From NCBI RefSeq assembly GCF_029533155.1, contig NZ_JAIZDB010000027.1, positions 1 through 42,448 of the forward strand: 42,448 nt of DNA, read 5' to 3'. Under the pieces are notes generated by a model, which worked only from the letters and a program-made list of their open reading frames with translations, was not told the origin of the DNA and searched no databases. Positions 17,329 through 26,205 of the stretch are shown here, piece after piece; the stretch's first letter is position 1, and the number at the start of each line of letters is the position of its first letter. Position numbers and translations under genes: made by a program. This DNA is from Psychrobacillus antarcticus (GTDB lineage Bacteria > Bacillota > Bacilli > Bacillales_A > Planococcaceae).

Positions 17329-19170
17329 TTAAATAGAGCTATTTAATCTTATCTTTTTAATTATTAAATCTTTTAAATGATTTAGAACATCGGTTCTTAA
17401 TCCTGCCTTCTTAGCAATTTTCCATACTTTTAATATTTCATTGTTTCTCATCAGCTCTTCAATACTTAAGTCTATTCTACGAATTTGAAATTGTTCTGTT
17501 GTTTCTACAACTCTTTCCAGTTCTCTTTTGGTTTTGGGTAGTTTTTCTAACTGTTTTTCAATCAAGGATAAGTATCCTATTCTCCTACCTATTTCAGCCT
17601 TAGTTATACGAAGCTGTCTTATTGTTATTAATTGATTTGCTGTTTCCCTTACCAGCATTGCCATATTCTCATCCCTATAATTCCAATCTACTCGATTCTT
17701 GTTAGATCTTTGATTCATATTATTGGGTTTATTTTGCATCAACCAATTCCTATCATGCTTATATAACCAATTGTATAACGATTTTCTTAATGGAGATGGT
17801 TGTTCATTTTTAATAAATATCCATTCATTTCTCCTTGTTTGTATAAAACCGTTTAGAGTTTTTAGTGTGCTATTATATATATTGGTATCAGTGATCAATA
17901 AATTAGCCTGGCGTTTAACAGTCTTAGGGTCAACACCCAATTGTCTTGCTTTTTCCCTTAAAGATAACTTTTCATCTCCCCATAATACCCAAAGTTTATT
18001 CTTCCAAACATCGCCAAACTCCTTTATCCGCCCAAATTCCATTTGAGCTCCTTCAGACGTATCAGGTCCCCTTCGTGAATAGACAAATCCGCATTCACAA
18101 GTAAAAGTCCCAACTGGTTTCCCCGTATCCGAGCATCTTGTAATAGTACATAAAGTAATGACTTTCTCTCCAAAATGTCTTGATACTTTATTTAAACAAG
18201 GCCAAGGACCATTGAAGAATGGATTAACTAACGTTGATGAAGAATTACTTTCTAAAATTGTGGAAGTTATGCTCTGCCCCAAGAAACCGTGTAATAAGAT
18301 ATGCCTCAGCGGGTGAATCACTTCATCAGAATTTCGCAAAAATTTATGTAACCAGGTATGCTGTTTATCTTCTTCCACATGACTTCCCATTAATGTTAAT
18401 AAATCACGTCCATAATAATTGTTAAAGCTAGGGATTAGTTTATAGAACTTTATTCTACCCTTTACTGATAACATATTTATATTCTGTATTTCTTTTAAAT
18501 AAATGTTCCTTACATTATCTTTTCTTACAATCTTCTCTGAATTGTAATTTAGTAAATAAAATGAATTCTGCGCTATAAATAAATTTAGATAATTTTCTAC
18601 AATTACCTCTTCCGTATTAATATTTATTGTAATAGTGTCTAAAGGAACAAATTCATGCTTATTTCTTCTTTGCGAGTACGGAACATTAGCCTCTCTTAAA
18701 TTAACCTTATGCTTGTAACATACTATAACTCCCGGTATTTGATGTGCACGATGCCAATAAGCTAAACCATACTGAGCTCTATTATTCATTGCACACACTG
18801 TACAATATCTTAAATTTTTGGGAGGTTTCACACCGTTTGCGGTTAAGCCCACCAACATATGGATAGAACGTCCGTTGCTAAAGTACATTTCCTCTCGAAT
18901 ATTTTCTAGTCTATCACTAGGAATAAAGTGACTATAATAGGGCATTAAAGTATGGTCATAAAGCAATTTCTCTTTGCTGATAACTTTACCAGGAATCCGT
19001 GAAGCTAATACATCTAGATTGCATGGTAAATCAGTTACAGAACATACTGTTTCACACCCGAATAAATCTCTCATAGTTTTTTTAAAGCTTTCATTTCCAG
19101 AGTAATTATGATATCTGGCTAATGCACTATATAGCAATTCGTCTGGATAAAGTGGAGGAAAAAAATGCAT
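17329..19170 (-). CDS. TniQ/TnsD-family target selector, second copy
   Basis: A 613-residue protein of the TniQ family, which chooses the insertion site and recruits TnsC. The N-terminal TniQ block opens with FPPLYPDELLYSALARYH. A zinc-binding region follows (RYCTVCAMNNRAQYGLAYWH, then CYKHKVNL), typical of TnsD. A CxC pattern appears mid-protein (FTCECGF) and a helix-turn-helix-like segment (SLREKARQLGVDPKTVKR) lies near residue 400. It starts 15 bp after tniQ1 with a TAAGGAG site and ends the tns operon. E. coli TnsD is 508 residues, so this is a long form. Which of the two copies reads glmS is not decidable from sequence. Confidence 0.88.
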   Translation of the reverse strand: MHFFPPLYPDELLYSALARYHNYSGNESFKKTMRDLFGCETVCSVTDLPCNLDVLASRIPGKVISKEKLLYDHTLMPYYSHFIPSDRLENIREEMYFSNGRSIHMLVGLTANGVKPPKNLRYCTVCAMNNRAQYGLAYWHRAHQIPGVIVCYKHKVNLREANVPYSQRRNKHEFVPLDTITININTEEVIVENYLNLFIAQNSFYLLNYNSEKIVRKDNVRNIYLKEIQNINMLSVKGRIKFYKLIPSFNNYYGRDLLTLMGSHVEEDKQHTWLHKFLRNSDEVIHPLRHILLHGFLGQSITSTILESNSSSTLVNPFFNGPWPCLNKVSRHFGEKVITLCTITRCSDTGKPVGTFTCECGFVYSRRGPDTSEGAQMEFGRIKEFGDVWKNKLWVLWGDEKLSLREKARQLGVDPKTVKRQANLLITDTNIYNSTLKTLNGFIQTRRNEWIFIKNEQPSPLRKSLYNWLYKHDRNWLMQNKPNNMNQRSNKNRVDWNYRDENMAMLVRETANQLITIRQLRITKAEIGRRIGYLSLIEKQLEKLPKTKRELERVVETTEQFQIRRIDLSIEELMRNNEILKVWKIAKKAGLRTDVLNHLKDLIIKKIRLNSSI

Positions 19171-19185
19171 ACTTCTTAATGCTCC

Positions 19186-21093
19186 TTACGACGAGTTAAT
19201 TTGATCGATTTGATCCTCTAACCATTGTATAACCGTAAGTGAACTCTTTTTATACATTTTAAATCTATTTTGAATCAATTTTAACGATAAATTTTTATAC
19301 CTGGATTCTTTAAACCACTTAACTACTTTCGGGAAAATACGAATTAAATATTGATCGTCTGTTTCTAAGCTACGCTCTATTAAATGTATTGTCCTTGGAA
19401 GATACTCACTAAATCTATAACAACGGTTCTGCACAAAACTTGGTATTGTTTTAAATATTGAAGTTTTGGTAATCTTCGTTTCAGGTGGATTTTCCCACAA
19501 TCTATCTACAGCTGCTGAAACTAGTTGATACATTTCATCATCTAAAGATTCTAAATTCAGCATTTTAGGTAATTTTCTTTTTGGTGGCAAATGAAGTTCC
19601 ATCCAAGTACGATCATGCTTCATTCCCCAATCGTATCGATGAATATTGTATTTTCTAATTTGAGGTCTATTTGCTCGCTTACCTAAAATACTAATAGCTT
19701 CGAGAACAGTCTCTTTACATAGTTCTAACTTTGAATTGTTGTCTGTTACCGCTACCTCAAGTTTTCCTTGCAAAATCTCTTTGTGTCCATTATTCTGGTT
19801 TATTGTTAACAGATTACTTTCATTTTCCTTCTTATAAAGCTTCAAATACTTTCTAACAGTTGTTCTATTTGAACGAAGGAACTCTGCAGTTTGAGTAATA
19901 GTATACCCTTTGTTAATATACTTTGTTGCCTGATTAATAAATAATGCACCCATTGTTTCAATTGAAAATAGAGTTTCATCTTCCAAATGGGGAAAACCTT
20001 TTCTATAATAAGTCATTCCACAATAATTACAAGTAAAATAGCCAGTAATCCACTCATGAACTTTTCTTCTACATATATTTATTACCCTTTGATTATACTG
20101 GGGACATATTCGATTATTACATACCCATGGACCATTTCCGAATGGTAATGGAAAGAAATAAGTTTCATCCTGTTTTAAGAAGTTCTCTGTATTCCCAGAA
20201 AGAAAACGCATTAATAAAATGTAAAATATTGTATGCTTTCTCAAATCATCTGGTGCGAATAAACTAGGCATTACTCTCAAAAGTTCATTAACATTCAATC
20301 CTAACTCAATTAAAACTTCTTTCCCATAGTAATCAACCATATCAGAAATAAGGTCCTTCTTAAAAATAGTATCTCCTTTAAAATGAATGTATCCTCTGTT
20401 TCCTAGGCGAACCATTAGTTGTTGATAGACATAGTTTAATGTTAAGGTGTTATACGACATAAGTGCTTTAATATCATCTAGGAATTCATATTTATTGGTG
20501 TCCATCCATTCTTTAGTATTTTCATTAATCTCATGGCCATTCGGACACTTGGGCTCGGTTAACATTAAATTAGCATTACTGCTTGCAAAAGGTATGTCGC
20601 AGTGAGAGCAACTATAAACGAGTTTTGTTTCGTGAATAGGACAAACGGTTAAAAAAGAAAATTGATGTGTTCTGTGCGCATATACTTCTCCGAACCTTTC
20701 ATAATCATCATTTAGGCAAGTCGGGCAATACCTAATACTATTTGATAAAAACTGGTTTTCCAGTGTTTTAATTTTCATGCTTAAACCGCCACTAGAATTG
20801 TAAAATACATTGGTTATAGTATTGTGTAAGTCTTTATTAACAAAAGGTCGAAAAAGAGGATAGAATGTGTGATTATCAATAAGATTTATTATAAATTCTT
20901 CAGAAACTCCTAGCCCATTAATAACATGAATTAAATTTTCAGGGTACATAACCATAGTAGAATATGCTTTTCCTAATAATTCTTTTCTATTTTTTAGATA
21001 AGATCTATGTGGGGAACGTAAATGGTATCTATATAAAATACTCCTAAAATCTTCATCTGGAAAAGTAGTTGGGAAAGATATGATATTGCTCAT
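19186..21093 (-). CDS. TniQ/TnsD-family target selector, first copy
   Basis: A 635-residue TniQ-family protein. The N-terminus has the family signature (SFPTTFPDEDFRSILYRYH). Zinc motifs include RYCPTCLNDDYERFGEVYAHR, CPIHETKLVYSCSHC and a later FTCNYCGMTYYR. A helix-turn-helix-like segment (TITQTAEFLRSNRTTVRKYL) lies near residue 420. It shares layout with the second copy but little identity, so they are not a recent duplication. It starts one base after tnsC stops, implying coupled translation. One of the two should recognise the end of glmS, and the other may direct insertion into another site class. Confidence 0.88.
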   Translation of the reverse strand: MSNIISFPTTFPDEDFRSILYRYHLRSPHRSYLKNRKELLGKAYSTMVMYPENLIHVINGLGVSEEFIINLIDNHTFYPLFRPFVNKDLHNTITNVFYNSSGGLSMKIKTLENQFLSNSIRYCPTCLNDDYERFGEVYAHRTHQFSFLTVCPIHETKLVYSCSHCDIPFASSNANLMLTEPKCPNGHEINENTKEWMDTNKYEFLDDIKALMSYNTLTLNYVYQQLMVRLGNRGYIHFKGDTIFKKDLISDMVDYYGKEVLIELGLNVNELLRVMPSLFAPDDLRKHTIFYILLMRFLSGNTENFLKQDETYFFPLPFGNGPWVCNNRICPQYNQRVINICRRKVHEWITGYFTCNYCGMTYYRKGFPHLEDETLFSIETMGALFINQATKYINKGYTITQTAEFLRSNRTTVRKYLKLYKKENESNLLTINQNNGHKEILQGKLEVAVTDNNSKLELCKETVLEAISILGKRANRPQIRKYNIHRYDWGMKHDRTWMELHLPPKRKLPKMLNLESLDDEMYQLVSAAVDRLWENPPETKITKTSIFKTIPSFVQNRCYRFSEYLPRTIHLIERSLETDDQYLIRIFPKVVKWFKESRYKNLSLKLIQNRFKMYKKSSLTVIQWLEDQIDQINSS

Positions 21094-21094
21094 A

Positions 21095-22819
21095 TCAAGT
21101 CTCCTCTTTCCCTAAAACGAATTCCTCATATAAACTAACAAGTCCAGCATCTCGAAGTGCTTCATCAGTGGTTTTATTAGTATTTAAACCTTCAAAGACC
21201 ACGAACCTTAAATCATCGTGATCGTATTCTTCCAGGTTTTTCTTCCTTCTCTTATTGCTTTTACTTGATTTTCCAGTAACCTCTTCGCTCGTTGCAATAC
21301 TGTTGTTTTCCAATACTAACTTTGCCATTTCAGCATACAACAGCTCATTATCCTGTGAACCATTGTTTTCTCGTTCAACTCTTATTGCATACTTTTTAGC
21401 TTCTTCTTCTGTACAACCCATCCTTGTCGCAAAGCTAGTTAATTGTTCAATTAAGATTCTCTTATTTCTTTGCAATAAAATTCTTTTATGCTCTTCCGAC
21501 ATCTGACCGTCTATTTGTATACGGTGACGAATATCCATAAGATAACTATTAAACGAGATCCAGTCAGGTTTTAAATCATCGAACTCATCAGCGTTTACTT
21601 CCTCTCCATTTCGAATACGTTCGAATATTGGTTGTACCAGTCTTAAAGTTTTATTAGCAACACTTTCTATCATTTCAACATCTATCTTTTCAGTGTCACT
21701 ATATAGAATTGCATGGGATTGTACATGCATAAATAGTTTGACCGCAAAATCAGGAATTCCAATCGTATGATAATACATGGCAGATTTAATTTCAGGTGTA
21801 ATTTCAGTGAAGCTTTTGGTATATTGCAGATCCCATAAACTCTCAATAAACTGTCCCCATTCCCATTCATCTTTCATTCTGTCCGTTATATTTTCTCCAT
21901 AGCTATTAGATACTCCCCTACGGGTATTGGCTAAGCTCGATTTAAAAATATAAAGAGCTTTAAAAGTTCCTATAATGACAATTGGAATACCTATAGAATT
22001 AGTAAGTTCCGTAATGAAATCAATCATTTTTTCATCTCCGCCTGAATGAGCACGGTTTACTCTTTGGATTTCATCAATTACTAAAATGCCCAAATTTATT
22101 AAACCTGCAACTTTTGCCATACGCTTTGCTAATACTTCAATTCTGCCATCCTTCTCAGCTAAATCCTCATAGTAAGTAGTGCCCAACAAGTCATCAACAG
22201 CTGTATAAAAATTCCGACATAGAGCACCTATTGATTTATTACTAGGACATTCAATTTTTAACCAAACCACTTGTTTACAAGTTAATTGGTTATTTTTGTA
22301 GCTAGTATGATGAATTACTTGAGGAATCAAGGATAAAAGCTTGTCGTATGACTTCGATTTTCCCATACCACTTAATCCAATTTCTGCGCACTGTTGAGCA
22401 GTTTGGGTTTGTCCAAGGAGGTTTAGCCCCTTCTCATCTGTGCCATGTTCTAATATTTTGTCATATCCAACAGAAAGATACCTATGATATAGAGGAGTCA
22501 TCGGATTCCTTGATTGATAGCCGATTTTTATCATACTATATAGGTTCCGGTATTTATTGAAATGAGAAGAAAGAGGTAACCAAAAACTAGGCTTAATCTG
22601 TTGTACCAATTCAATTCTATCCTCATCATCGAGGCCATCTATATTACCATTGAACCTTGGAACTGAATAAAGTAGATCATAGAGTTCTTCTCGTGATAAA
22701 CGATTAGGAAGTGCCTCGATAAAAGGATTCCCTATACTTTCAGGGACAATTTGTTCCTTATATTCTGCTCTTACTTGATAGCCCTTTAAATAGATAAAAC
22801 GATCATTTTTCATTTCCAC
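21095..22819 (-). CDS. tnsC: Tn7-like transposition regulator TnsC (AAA+ ATPase)
   Basis: A 574-residue AAA+ ATPase linking the target selector to the TnsAB transposase. Walker A is GLSGMGKS (148-155) and Walker B is ILVIDE (245-250), followed by sensor-like segments. Its length is close to that of Tn7 TnsC (about 555). Its start overlaps the end of tnsB by 17 bp, and tniQ1 follows with a one-base gap, so tnsB-tnsC-tniQ1 are tightly coupled. It should form DNA-bound filaments that mark the target and provide target immunity. Confidence 0.92.
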   Translation of the reverse strand: MEMKNDRFIYLKGYQVRAEYKEQIVPESIGNPFIEALPNRLSREELYDLLYSVPRFNGNIDGLDDEDRIELVQQIKPSFWLPLSSHFNKYRNLYSMIKIGYQSRNPMTPLYHRYLSVGYDKILEHGTDEKGLNLLGQTQTAQQCAEIGLSGMGKSKSYDKLLSLIPQVIHHTSYKNNQLTCKQVVWLKIECPSNKSIGALCRNFYTAVDDLLGTTYYEDLAEKDGRIEVLAKRMAKVAGLINLGILVIDEIQRVNRAHSGGDEKMIDFITELTNSIGIPIVIIGTFKALYIFKSSLANTRRGVSNSYGENITDRMKDEWEWGQFIESLWDLQYTKSFTEITPEIKSAMYYHTIGIPDFAVKLFMHVQSHAILYSDTEKIDVEMIESVANKTLRLVQPIFERIRNGEEVNADEFDDLKPDWISFNSYLMDIRHRIQIDGQMSEEHKRILLQRNKRILIEQLTSFATRMGCTEEEAKKYAIRVERENNGSQDNELLYAEMAKLVLENNSIATSEEVTGKSSKSNKRRKKNLEEYDHDDLRFVVFEGLNTNKTTDEALRDAGLVSLYEEFVLGKEET

Positions 22820-24968
22820 GATTTTCTCGTCTCTCCTTGTTTTTAGACATTAAGAAAAGCTGCATTTCTGTCATTTTTGTAATTTCGGATTGACGATTTG
22901 TATTTTCACTATTACTTGAGACTTCATTACTTACCTGTTTAATATCTTCCTCTCTCTTAACTGTAGTCCATGCATCCTCACTAGAAGTCATCCTCTTGTC
23001 TAAATTACGTGCAAGTCGCTTATTCTTAAACTTTCCAGATTTCGGCATACCTCTTTGTGCCTCTTTTGTTTTCTCTTTCTCAGATAAAGATAAACTTTCT
23101 GCAACAGCATCTAGGGGACCCTCTATATTTACCCGTTGTTTTTTTAGCTGTTTAAGCTGTTTGTTCTTATAACTCAACAACACCTTAACATCATTGAAGT
23201 GTAAATCCCTATAGTCATTGAATTTTGGTGTTAGGAAGCACGGTTCAAATGTTCCATCCTTTAAACTAATAAAAATACTACTACAATTTCTAGGATCATA
23301 ATTCACAACTACCTTTTTTTGTCCATAAATACTCTCTTGTTCAAACCACTTTTCCTCAAAACCTCTATCCGAAGAAAAGGACATTTTCTTAAAGGTAATA
23401 CCGCTTCTTGTTACTATGCCTTCTCCTTTCGGTAGTAATTTTAATCTAATTAAATCTCGTGGCATTTCGTGGAGGAGATTCTTTTTTAATCCCCAGTTCC
23501 ATATTCCCAATGGAGTCAATTCAACTTTTTCCTCGAACATTTCCCTCGTCATTAGATATTCATCCGGTAAAGCAGATTTGTTAAACTCAAGGACAAATAA
23601 AATAGTCAATTTCGAAAAAGCCTCGATTGTATGGACCGCGTAGTTCTCTGGGTTCTTGTCCCCTCTTTCTCGATGCTCCTTTCGAACAGCACTAACGGGT
23701 ATGGATTCTCGTATTCTTGCATTATATCTACGAAATTGTTGTTCAATATATGGCTTAAAATCTCCACGATAGGAAGGTGTGTTTCCGACTCTCACATTAA
23801 TATCCACTAAATTATTTGAGTTTCTACTTTTATGTTCTCCACGGTCTCCAACAATAAATTTAGGCAAATGGAGGCAAGGCCAATCTTCTTCCGTTATTTC
23901 TATTCCAAACCTTTTACAATACTCTACTTTATTAGTAGAAGCATTTTCTAAAGCTACCATTTCTTCTTCCCAAGATGGAGTAATGCAAATGTGTACACCG
24001 ACAATCATTCTGGACATAACATCTTTGACAAAATATACATGTGCCCTACCTATTACCGTTTCTCTATCTAACGACACAAGAATTACATCTGCTGGAGTCG
24101 AATCAATCTCATAATAAGCACCTGGACCTTGAACATTTTCCTCTGGTGTACCCTTAAAAGCTCTTGCATTCATCTCTGCTTTTCGCTCACCATACCTTGC
24201 ACTGTATTTCTGCTTTGAGTTAAAGTTGTTCTGATACCAATAGCGAAACATTCTTAATGTTGGACATTTCTCGGGTTCTACTATTGGGACCATTTCGTTA
24301 AACTCTCGATAAAATCCCGTTTTATACCTATGTTGTAAAAGTTTTTTATGGGTTTCTGTAATAGTTAATCCTTGTTCAATATGAAATTTTTTTATGGCCC
24401 ATAGAAAATTTTCCTTGTCTTCATCACGGATAATATACTCATTTCCATCTTCAGCTTTTGGACCAGCTTTCTTATCAGAGTATTGTCTTTTATTTACCCC
24501 ACAATCAAAGTAATTATTTAATAGACCATTAATTGATTTTCCATAAAACCAGTATTTTTTTATCCATTCATGAATAGTTTTTCTTTGTTTTCCTGTAATT
24601 TTCATTACCTCTCTAACCATTAAACCTCTAGATTCTGGATAGTATATCTCTGGTTCTTTCATAACTATTGACTTTATTATCTCCCACTTAATATCTCTGT
24701 TATCAATATGCCTCTTCGAATATTCCTGATTGGCTTTAATCAACCTTATATCAGGCTCTAAATTATATGTGCTTGCAACTCCATCTTCAATTAGTTGAAT
24801 TAAATCTTGATACGAGCGAAAATAGGGAAATTGCATTTTTTTCCTATTCATTATATTCATAAGAACTACTTTACTACGATCCTCAGAAATCCATAATATT
24901 CTTTCCAACACTAATTCTTGGTCGGAAATATTTTCAAATTGTATTATGGTATTTTCAAATAATTGCAT
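22803..24968 (-). CDS. tnsB: Tn7-like transposase TnsB (DDE integrase fold)
   Basis: A 721-residue transposase that binds the end repeats and joins the 3' ends to target DNA. The N-terminal half contains helix-turn-helix DNA-binding domains (for example ITGKQRKTIHEWIKKY). The catalytic triad is seen as Asp289 (YYEIDSTPAD), Asp375 (IVGDRGEH) and Glu409 (YIEQQFRRYN). A C-terminal charged tail (about 640-721) probably contacts TnsC. Length is close to Tn7 TnsB (about 702). A GAGGTG ribosome binding site precedes ATG at 24968, 25 bp after tnsA. The four 20-bp repeats at 30945-31024 are its expected binding sites. Confidence 0.94.
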   Translation of the reverse strand: MQLFENTIIQFENISDQELVLERILWISEDRSKVVLMNIMNRKKMQFPYFRSYQDLIQLIEDGVASTYNLEPDIRLIKANQEYSKRHIDNRDIKWEIIKSIVMKEPEIYYPESRGLMVREVMKITGKQRKTIHEWIKKYWFYGKSINGLLNNYFDCGVNKRQYSDKKAGPKAEDGNEYIIRDEDKENFLWAIKKFHIEQGLTITETHKKLLQHRYKTGFYREFNEMVPIVEPEKCPTLRMFRYWYQNNFNSKQKYSARYGERKAEMNARAFKGTPEENVQGPGAYYEIDSTPADVILVSLDRETVIGRAHVYFVKDVMSRMIVGVHICITPSWEEEMVALENASTNKVEYCKRFGIEITEEDWPCLHLPKFIVGDRGEHKSRNSNNLVDINVRVGNTPSYRGDFKPYIEQQFRRYNARIRESIPVSAVRKEHRERGDKNPENYAVHTIEAFSKLTILFVLEFNKSALPDEYLMTREMFEEKVELTPLGIWNWGLKKNLLHEMPRDLIRLKLLPKGEGIVTRSGITFKKMSFSSDRGFEEKWFEQESIYGQKKVVVNYDPRNCSSIFISLKDGTFEPCFLTPKFNDYRDLHFNDVKVLLSYKNKQLKQLKKQRVNIEGPLDAVAESLSLSEKEKTKEAQRGMPKSGKFKNKRLARNLDKRMTSSEDAWTTVKREEDIKQVSNEVSSNSENTNRQSEITKMTEMQLFLMSKNKERRENRGNEK

Positions 24969-24993
24969 ACAAATTCACCTCATTTTTTTAATA

Positions 24994-25803
24994 CTACTGT
25001 CTATCAACAATCAAACTTAGAGGTCTATTTTCCCTTATAAGCAGATTCATATCTGTTTTCCATAATTTATTTACCAACATGTGCTGAACAATATATAAAG
25101 ATGTACCAGCCTCCAACCCAAGTTTCATATCGCATTTCAAACAATTTTTACTTATAGAATCTTTTGGGCTACAAGAGAAAAGGGTTTTAAGTAAAGGATC
25201 AGCAACTAAATCTATTACTTCTGAGTCAACACCTGGCCGTGTACCTAAAAATTTTGCATCATACATCCAGTCTATGTTTTTAATCATATTTATTGGTTTT
25301 GGTTTATCAAAAACCATTTTCCAACTTATACCCATCTCTAGGAAATATCGTCTCTCTATTTCAAATAATTCTAATGTTCTCTTTGTAAGCTTCGTCACTG
25401 GTTTTATAGTTCTAGCTACATCAGTTATTTCCCCGTCTTCGTTTACTACACTTAACATAAAATCCGTTGACATAATTACCTTCTCACCTTTGTAATGTGG
25501 ATGGCGAATATTTAATTTATCCGCAATTTCAATAGTCATTTCTATTGGGGTCAACGGATACTGTTCTCTAATATCTACAACACAGTCTGCCCATTCTTGA
25601 ACAAGAAGAAATTGGTATTCATGTTTGGATAGAGTATGATGTATTCTCCTTGTTTTCCATCCATGCGTCCTTGTCAACCACCCCTCAGAAGCTACCTTAT
25701 TGTCATTGGCTTGTATAAAAGGTACATAGTCTTTCCCTCTCCCCTGGCCCCTGCCATCACTCAAACGATTTAAATGTGACTTACTAATACTGCTATTACT
25801 CAT
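24994..25803 (-). CDS. tnsA: Tn7-like endonuclease TnsA
   Basis: A 269-residue endonuclease that cuts the 5' ends of the transposon, making transposition cut-and-paste. The N-terminal restriction-enzyme-like fold shows Glu62, Asp114 (STDFML) and Lys134, corresponding in spacing to Glu63, Asp114 and Lys132 of Tn7 TnsA. The C-terminal part (about 140-269) is the winged-helix domain that contacts TnsC. Length is near that of Tn7 TnsA (273). It is first in the operon, and its upstream region is shared with the divergent Gabija-like genes. Confidence 0.92.
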   Translation of the reverse strand: MSNSSISKSHLNRLSDGRGQGRGKDYVPFIQANDNKVASEGWLTRTHGWKTRRIHHTLSKHEYQFLLVQEWADCVVDIREQYPLTPIEMTIEIADKLNIRHPHYKGEKVIMSTDFMLSVVNEDGEITDVARTIKPVTKLTKRTLELFEIERRYFLEMGISWKMVFDKPKPINMIKNIDWMYDAKFLGTRPGVDSEVIDLVADPLLKTLFSCSPKDSISKNCLKCDMKLGLEAGTSLYIVQHMLVNKLWKTDMNLLIRENRPLSLIVDRQ

Positions 25804-26205
25804 TTAACAACCCCCAATATAATAAAAGGCACATAACGGTATTCCATTATGCACCTCAATAATAGTTTTAATAATTTTCACTCTGAATTTTACTTATCAG
25901 AAAAATCTAAACGTTTATTTTATATGTAGTATAATAACCTTAATAGACTATTTTAAAACACTATTTTAAAAATAGTAGGAACTTTAAATTAAAAGATATA
26001 GTTTAAGGCAAAATAACGGATTCCTATTTAAAGCATTTGATAAATCCTTTGTTTGCTCCAAGAGTGGGAAACCTTTAATAATCCTTTTGCAAAGTTCTAT
26101 GTTGAAAGGATAAAAATATTAATACAAATCCTTATTTTATTATGTTTATCTTCTTTATAAATTTTTAATGTAGCTTATAAGTCTAAAGAAAAGGATGAAT
26201 TGAAA
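25804..26205. other. Divergent control region between tnsA and the Gabija-like genes
   Basis: About 400 bp, very AT-rich, with no gene. It must hold the promoters of both the tns operon and the defence pair. A small palindrome (CTATTTT/AAAATAG, about 25967-25976) may be an operator. No TnsB-type repeats are seen here, so this is not a transposon end. Confidence 0.5.

Noticed and set aside
17150-17331. Possible transposon left end, with TnsB-like sites near 17163, 17248 and 17311 and a TGT at 17153
   Set aside because: Each site matches the right-end unit poorly (about half the positions, with gaps) and the bases outside 17153 (AAAAA) do not match any of the possible 5-bp duplications at the right end. 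The left end is left undefined, possibly beyond the window.
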